Shown piece after piece: positions 22,204-25,689 of a stretch of DNA of 25,689 nt (position 1 is the first letter of the stretch; each line of letters starts with the position of its first letter). Made by a program: the position numbers and the translations under genes. Under the pieces are notes generated by a model. It did not search any database. It was not told the DNA's origin and was given only the letters and a program-made list of their open reading frames with translations. The stretch comes from a virus: positions 1-25,689 of IMG/VR virus record IMGVR_UViG_3300035698_014457. One strand, given 5' to 3'.

Positions 22204-22815
22204 ATGACCAACACAATTATTTATACTAATATTTTCTATGTTTATTCTTATCTCAGAGAAGATGGTACCCCCTACTACATTGGTAAGGGCAATCGTGCAT
22301 TTTCTAAGCATCGATTTAAAATACCACAAGACCCCTCACGTATTAGTATAATTAAAGAAAAATTAACAGAAATAGAAGCGTTTGATTTAGAAGTCCAACT
22401 TATTAAACAATACGGCCGTAAAGACCTGGACACTGGTATACTTCGCAACCAAACTAATGGCGGGGAAGGGGCTTCGGGTGTTTTTCGTTCTATTGAAGTG
22501 CGAGCAAATATGAGTAAAGCTAGATTAGGTAAACCGCGCCCACCACATACGGAGATTACTCGAGAAAAAATTCGAAAAGCTAGAACAGGTATTCCTAGAT
22601 CATTAATAACACGTAAAAAGATTAGTGCTGCTCACAAAGGTAAAATTCGTACTATTGAACATCAAGCTAAACTAACTGCAGCTATGACGGGTAAACTTGC
22701 AACTGAGGAAACACGAGCTAAAATGAGTTTAGCTAAGAAAGGAAAACCTATTTCTGAGCAAACTCGTATACTCCGTGAAACAAATAGAGCTAGAAAGTTA
22801 GAGAGTCCCTCTTGA
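22204..22815 (+). CDS. GIY-YIG homing endonuclease (second plus-strand copy)
   Basis: This 203-residue protein has a GIY-YIG nuclease domain: FYVYSYL (11-17), PYYIGKGN (23-30), a glutamate at 63 (DLEVQLIKQYG) and the common LRNQTNGGEGASG segment. From residue 100 on there are NUMOD3-like units (ARLGKPRPPHTEITREKI, AHKGKIRTIEHQAKL, MTGKLATEETRAKMS, AKKGKPISEQTR). It is unlike the endonuclease at 19683 in its nuclease half, so the two are not recent copies. Ribosome-binding site AGAGGA seven bases before the ATG. It sits between two minus-strand genes and overlaps the end of the oxygenase gene by 18 bases. Confidence 0.88.
   Translation: MTNTIIYTNIFYVYSYLREDGTPYYIGKGNRAFSKHRFKIPQDPSRISIIKEKLTEIEAFDLEVQLIKQYGRKDLDTGILRNQTNGGEGASGVFRSIEVRANMSKARLGKPRPPHTEITREKIRKARTGIPRSLITRKKISAAHKGKIRTIEHQAKLTAAMTGKLATEETRAKMSLAKKGKPISEQTRILRETNRARKLESPS
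22218..22225 (-). promoter_or_regulatory. Possible late promoter for the glycosyltransferase-dioxygenase gene
   Basis: TATAAATA on the minus strand within the first codons of the opposing endonuclease, about 100 bases before the ATG at 22116. It faces the plus-strand late promoter at 22141. The same bases encode Tyr-Thr in a motif where tyrosine is common, so chance is possible. Confidence 0.45.
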
Positions 22816-23502
22816 TTCAATTAGTTTTAAAATATTAGGATCATTAGCTTGCTCTTTATATGGTGAGTATAAAGCTCTTTTTCGATCTGAGGCATTTGCT
22901 TCTGGTTGAATTAAGTAATACATCGCGATAGATTTACGATATATCCCTACCGGGCAAGTAATGGGTTCTGGGAAACCGTGCCATGAATTTTGAGTAGTAT
23001 CAAAAAGAACTGCTCTATTAAACTTGCAATCTACCTGAGTAACTTTTTCACGTGCAATATTTTCATCTCCATTCCAAAATTCAAGGTGACCACCATATTC
23101 TGGTTTCCAATCTTCACTTAGATAGTAAATGAGGTTGAGCTTGCGTTGGAGCTTAAGTTTAGGATGTATAGAATAATCTTGATGAATATTTAACTTACCA
23201 CCGTTACCATGTATATGCCAGCCAGCCCCATGAAGGCCGGGGTCAGGCTGTAATCCTTTAATGTTCGTAGTATTTTCAAGAAATTTTATAAATTCTGGCG
23301 AGTTTAAATATTTTATAAAATTATAAGTGACGGGGGGAAAATCATTCCAGCTACTTAAACTTTTTTTAACCTCTAGGGGATTGTCGTATTTATACCAATT
23401 TGTATCATAGTAATTTACAAAATCAGTAGAAAAATTTCGAGCTAAATCTTCATTTTGAAAATCGTCAAATACCCAGTAATCAAATGGTAAGCTCATCTCC
23501 AT
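22798..23502 (-). CDS. 2OG-Fe(II) oxygenase, prolyl-hydroxylase-like
   Basis: This 234-residue protein has the double-stranded beta-helix signature of 2-oxoglutarate/iron oxygenases: FDYWVFDDF at the start, iron ligands H107-x-D109 (NIHQDYS) and H175 (SWHGFPEP), and the 2-oxoglutarate arginine R189 (IYRKSIAMYYL). YLSEDWKPEYGGHLEFW is the typical strand pattern between ligands. Such enzymes hydroxylate protein side chains or sugars. It is translationally coupled to the upstream oxygenase: the stop of that gene lies within its start region, where ATGs at 23502 and 23496 are both possible (the latter with an ATGA overlap). All key residues are present, so it should be active. The substrate is unknown. 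Confidence 0.9.
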   Translation of the reverse strand: MEMSLPFDYWVFDDFQNEDLARNFSTDFVNYYDTNWYKYDNPLEVKKSLSSWNDFPPVTYNFIKYLNSPEFIKFLENTTNIKGLQPDPGLHGAGWHIHGNGGKLNIHQDYSIHPKLKLQRKLNLIYYLSEDWKPEYGGHLEFWNGDENIAREKVTQVDCKFNRAVLFDTTQNSWHGFPEPITCPVGIYRKSIAMYYLIQPEANASDRKRALYSPYKEQANDPNILKLIESRGTL

Positions 23503-24056
23503 TTAGGCCCTGAAAACCAAGCAGCAATCGAATGACGATTTCCTTTTGTAACCGGCTCAGCACAGTGATATAAAAAGGAGGGAAAGAAGATTACAGTACC
23601 TTGTTTCCTAATACCAGGAGTGTCTGGATGCTCTTGTACGTCAAATAAGCGAAAATTACCTCCCTCATAGTCATCAGAATCGGATAATTGTATAACAATT
23701 GATAATTTTCTATCACACATTGTTGGATTTGCCCAAAATGTGTCTACATGCCAATCATATTTTCCTTGATTTTTATCAGTATATTTAGTCAATTGTATAT
23801 CATTAATTTGGTTAATATCAAACCCAAATGCGCTTTTATTAGCAATTTGTGCATAATTCCAAATCATATTTTTAATATCTGGAAATATATTTGGGTTTAA
23901 CCATTTAACTTGACTTCTACGATAATCATTATTAGAAGTAGAACCGTCAAATCCTAAACCAGGGTCGGTCCATTCGAGTTGTTCTGTACTTTTAAAAATA
24001 TCTGAAATTATTGTACTGTTAACACCGCCGTTCCAATATTGCCATATTTGATTCAT
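23493..24056 (-). CDS. PKHD-type 2OG-Fe(II) hydroxylase
   Basis: This 187-residue protein is a compact dioxygenase of the PKHD (PiuC-like) type, a family common in cyanophages and other aquatic T4-like phages. It shows the substrate-loop pattern LQLTKYTDK...GKYDWHVDTFW with iron ligands H103-x-D105, the GGNFRLFD strand, FFPSFLYHCAEPVTKGNRHS with H164 and the 2-oxoglutarate-binding R174, and the end AAWFSGP. All ligands are intact. It lies just after the tail-fibre and membrane-peptide genes and overlaps the second oxygenase gene. Confidence 0.92.
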   Translation of the reverse strand: MNQIWQYWNGGVNSTIISDIFKSTEQLEWTDPGLGFDGSTSNNDYRRSQVKWLNPNIFPDIKNMIWNYAQIANKSAFGFDINQINDIQLTKYTDKNQGKYDWHVDTFWANPTMCDRKLSIVIQLSDSDDYEGGNFRLFDVQEHPDTPGIRKQGTVIFFPSFLYHCAEPVTKGNRHSIAAWFSGPKWR

Positions 24057-24085
24057 TATTATTCCATTTTATTAAATTGTTTATT

Positions 24086-24229
24086 TTACTGGTCTGGGTT
24101 GTTTGTTGGCGGGGTTTTACCAGAACTCGAAGAACCTGACCCAGAAGAAGGTGGCGATTTCTTATTTATTATTGTATAGATAAAATATCCAAATGCGATT
24201 ATTAGTACTATTGCTAAAATATATTCCAT
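24086..24229 (-). CDS. 47-residue single-helix membrane peptide
   Basis: The frame MEYILAIVLIIAFGYFIYTI is one membrane helix (about residues 3-21), followed by NKK and a flexible Ser/Gly/Pro/Asn tail of 23 residues. AAGGA precedes the ATG by a suitable seven to eight bases. It fills most of the gap between the fibre and the hydroxylase gene and is codirectional. There is no lipobox cysteine, so it is not an obvious spanin or lipoprotein. A membrane-anchored helper or lysis-related peptide is possible; the function is unknown. Confidence 0.65.
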   Translation of the reverse strand: MEYILAIVLIIAFGYFIYTIINKKSPPSSGSGSSSSGKTPPTNNPDQ

Positions 24230-24308
24230 GTTATTTTCCTTTTTAATTATTAAGCTTTATTACTTACTTATAATATAATTTATAATAATTTTTAATTGAC
24301 ATTCTTTC

Positions 24309-24316
24309 TATTTATT
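24309..24316 (-). promoter_or_regulatory. Possible weak late promoter after the fibre gene
   Basis: AATAAATA on the minus strand, one base off consensus, 79 bases before the membrane-peptide ATG. The rest of the 120-base gap (24230-24349) is AT-rich with no other structure that I can support. Confidence 0.35.
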
Positions 24317-24349
24317 GTTTCATCGTTTGAATGTCTGTATCTTCTTCTA

Positions 24350-25689
24350 TCACACTTCAAGTGCGGCTACTCGCGCCGACAGTTCTTGAACAGCTTTAAC
24401 TAATGCAGCAACAATAGGCTGGTCGTTTAGTCCGATGTAGACGGCTTCTTTGCCTGAGGCATCGGTGTTGGATTCCTCAACGTAGGCTTGGGGAATGTAG
24501 TCCTTAACCTCTTGGGCTATAAATCCAAGTTGCTTTGGTGATGCATTGTCATCCGTTTTCATACGGAACAGTGTCGGCTTAAGCCCGAGAATAGCTTTAA
24601 GGCCAATTCCAGAAGGTTCGAAGTCCTTCTTTTTGTCTCTATCTGATAGGGCTGTATAAGCGCCGGTAGATGTGTTAATAGAAGCGATATTACCAACAGC
24701 CGGATTGTACAGGTAGATTGTTCCACTAGTTGTGTACCACCCGTACCAGTTAGCGGCGGATGTTGGGGCCACCGACCTGTTAGCCCAGAATATACCAGCG
24801 GCGGCGCCGGTCGACATCATATCCCTGTTTACCTCAAAGTTATGTTGTAGCGACGCCGCAGATGGAGCGGCTTCGTTTATAAGAAAATTGCCCGAACTAT
24901 TGATACGCATACGCTCTTGGATGCCGTTGTTTCGGAATATGATACTTGCTGCGGCGTCTTTGGCGTCGATATATAAATTATCGTCGGTGAAATACGTTAT
25001 CGCTCCACCATTCGTCGTTGTATTCCACGAACCTGCTGCGTTTTGCCATAGTACCGAAGCTGCGTTCTGGAGATTGAGGGAGCGGTCCCCCGGAGTGTAA
25101 CCACTAGCGAGTGTGGTTAAACCGATACCGATATTGGTTCCGTCGTCATATATCAGGGAATTGCTGACAGCGGAGGTTCCGTTGCCTTTGGGCAAGTAGT
25201 TCGCAGTAAGGGTTGCAACACCTGTACCACCACTTGAAACCCCTAATACACCCGCAGCAAATGAACCAGTATAACCAATAACACCCTGAGGCCCTGTGGG
25301 TCCTGCAACTGTTGATGCTGATCCTGTAAATCCGGTTGTACCTTGAGGACCCTGTGTACCTTGAGAGCCAGTAGGACCAGTTCCACCTAGTGAACCGGTA
25401 TAACCAATAACACCCTGTGTACCTTGTGTACCTTGAGGGCCAGTTCCACCTAGTGAACCGGTATAACCAATAATACCTTGTGGTCCAGTTCCACCTAGTG
25501 AACCGGTATAACCAATAACACCCTGTGTACCTTTAGAACCGGTATAACCTAGTGAACCAGTATAACCTATAACACCTTGAGGGCCAGTTCCACCTAGTGA
25601 ACCAGTATAACCTATAACACCTTGTGTACCTTGTGTACCTTGAGGGCCAGTTCCACCTAGTGAACCAGTATAACCTATAACACCTTGTG
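24350..25689 (-). CDS. Collagen-like tail fibre with C-terminal S74 chaperone (N-terminus outside window)
   Basis: The frame is open from the window edge to the stop at 24350, about 446 residues. An apparent start at 25195 is internal (TTG, within ANYLPKGNGTSAVSN). The upstream part is a Gly-X-Y collagen-like repeat (GVIGYTGSLGGTGPQG). Then come SSGGTG, a linker and beta-rich fibre sequence (IYDDGTNIGIG, ERMRINSSGNFLI). The C-terminus is an intramolecular chaperone of the S74 endosialidase type: LSDRDKKKDFE with the cleavage serine at 24644-24646, LGFIAQEVKDYIPQ, and a terminal coiled coil (LVKAVQELSARVAALEV). Such chaperones trimerise the fibre and then cut themselves off. It should be the receptor-binding fibre, located where T4 has the whisker region before gene 13. 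Confidence 0.92.
   Translation of the reverse strand, partial: QGVIGYTGSLGGTGPQGTQGTQGVIGYTGSLGGTGPQGVIGYTGSLGYTGSKGTQGVIGYTGSLGGTGPQGIIGYTGSLGGTGPQGTQGTQGVIGYTGSLGGTGPTGSQGTQGPQGTTGFTGSASTVAGPTGPQGVIGYTGSFAAGVLGVSSGGTGVATLTANYLPKGNGTSAVSNSLIYDDGTNIGIGLTTLASGYTPGDRSLNLQNAASVLWQNAAGSWNTTTNGGAITYFTDDNLYIDAKDAAASIIFRNNGIQERMRINSSGNFLINEAAPSAASLQHNFEVNRDMMSTGAAAGIFWANRSVAPTSAANWYGWYTTSGTIYLYNPAVGNIASINTSTGAYTALSDRDKKKDFEPSGIGLKAILGLKPTLFRMKTDDNASPKQLGFIAQEVKDYIPQAYVEESNTDASGKEAVYIGLNDQPIVAALVKAVQELSARVAALEV
25265..25689 (-). repeat. Tandem DNA repeats encoding collagen-like Gly-X-Y units
   Basis: The plus-strand core CCACCTAGTGAACCRGTATA recurs five times (near 25384, 25446, 25490, 25590, 25654), with a variant at about 25545, and is joined by CCTTGTGTACC-type spacers in variable number. 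The unit translates to GYTGSLGGTGPQG with GTQG inserts. The repeats run out of the window. Near-identical copies imply recent expansion or gene conversion. Confidence 0.9.

Noticed and set aside
24350-25195. Independent gene starting with a TTG at 25195
   Set aside because: The frame stays open upstream to the window edge and the upstream sequence reads as collagen repeats and a GGTG linker typical of one fibre protein.
25265-25689. Regularly repeated DNA that could be taken for a CRISPR array
   Set aside because: The frame is open throughout, repeats translate as Gly-X-Y collagen units, spacers are not unique and no cas genes are near.
1-25689. tRNA genes
   Set aside because: I found no cloverleaf-like stretch; nearly every base is in a supported gene or a short leader.

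Overview
This window is part of the late, virion-building region of a T4-like contractile-tailed phage. The evidence is gene order: reading leftward on the minus strand there are recognisable relatives of T4 gp13, gp14, gp15, gp16, gp17, gp18, gp19, gp20, gp67, a gp68-position protein, gp21, gp22 and gp23. Small 2OG-Fe(II) oxygenases, a collagen-like fibre and the style of gp13/gp14 recall cyanophages and other T4-like phages of aquatic bacteria. The host cannot be named from this sequence. Most of the window is AT-rich and uses the T4-type late promoter octamer TATAAATA.

Layout. (1) 1-1096, plus strand: the end of a tightly packed operon of small genes with visibly higher GC in its first 600 bases: a mini zinc-finger protein, two hypothetical proteins and a membrane protein. 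It meets the late genes head-on at a bidirectional terminator (about 1112-1150). (2) 1211-1765: a GIY-YIG homing endonuclease just after gp23. (3) 1848-15943: the head and tail genes from gp23 back to gp14, including a 714-residue modular protein in the gp68 position that looks like a prohead-protease substrate. (4) 15967-17463: a VSR/Hef-type homing endonuclease wedged between gp14 and gp13. (5) 18336-24056: a modification island with a glycosyltransferase-methyltransferase fusion, a glycosyltransferase-repeat-dioxygenase fusion and two free 2OG-Fe(II) oxygenases. It is interrupted by two plus-strand GIY-YIG endonucleases. (6) 24086-25689: a 47-residue membrane peptide and the C-terminal part of a collagen-like tail fibre with an S74-type intramolecular chaperone, cut by the window edge.

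How it works together. gp20 (portal), gp22 (scaffold), gp67, the polyprotein and gp21 (protease) build and mature the prohead of gp23. gp16/gp17 fill it with DNA. gp13/gp14 close the neck, gp15 caps the tail, and gp18/gp19 form sheath and tube. The fibre recognises the host, and I infer that the adjacent oxygenases and glycosyltransferases modify the fibre or other surface glycans.

The most unusual signals are: (a) two plus-strand endonuclease cassettes that each carry a late promoter followed at once by a hairpin of identical architecture but different, compensating sequence; (b) a 13-bp hairpin that hides the ribosome-binding site of the gp23-adjacent endonuclease and overlaps its own late promoter, as known for T4 I-TevI; (c) the modular polyprotein with a T4 internal-protein-like N-terminus; (d) the hydroxylase/glycosyltransferase island beside a collagen-like fibre.
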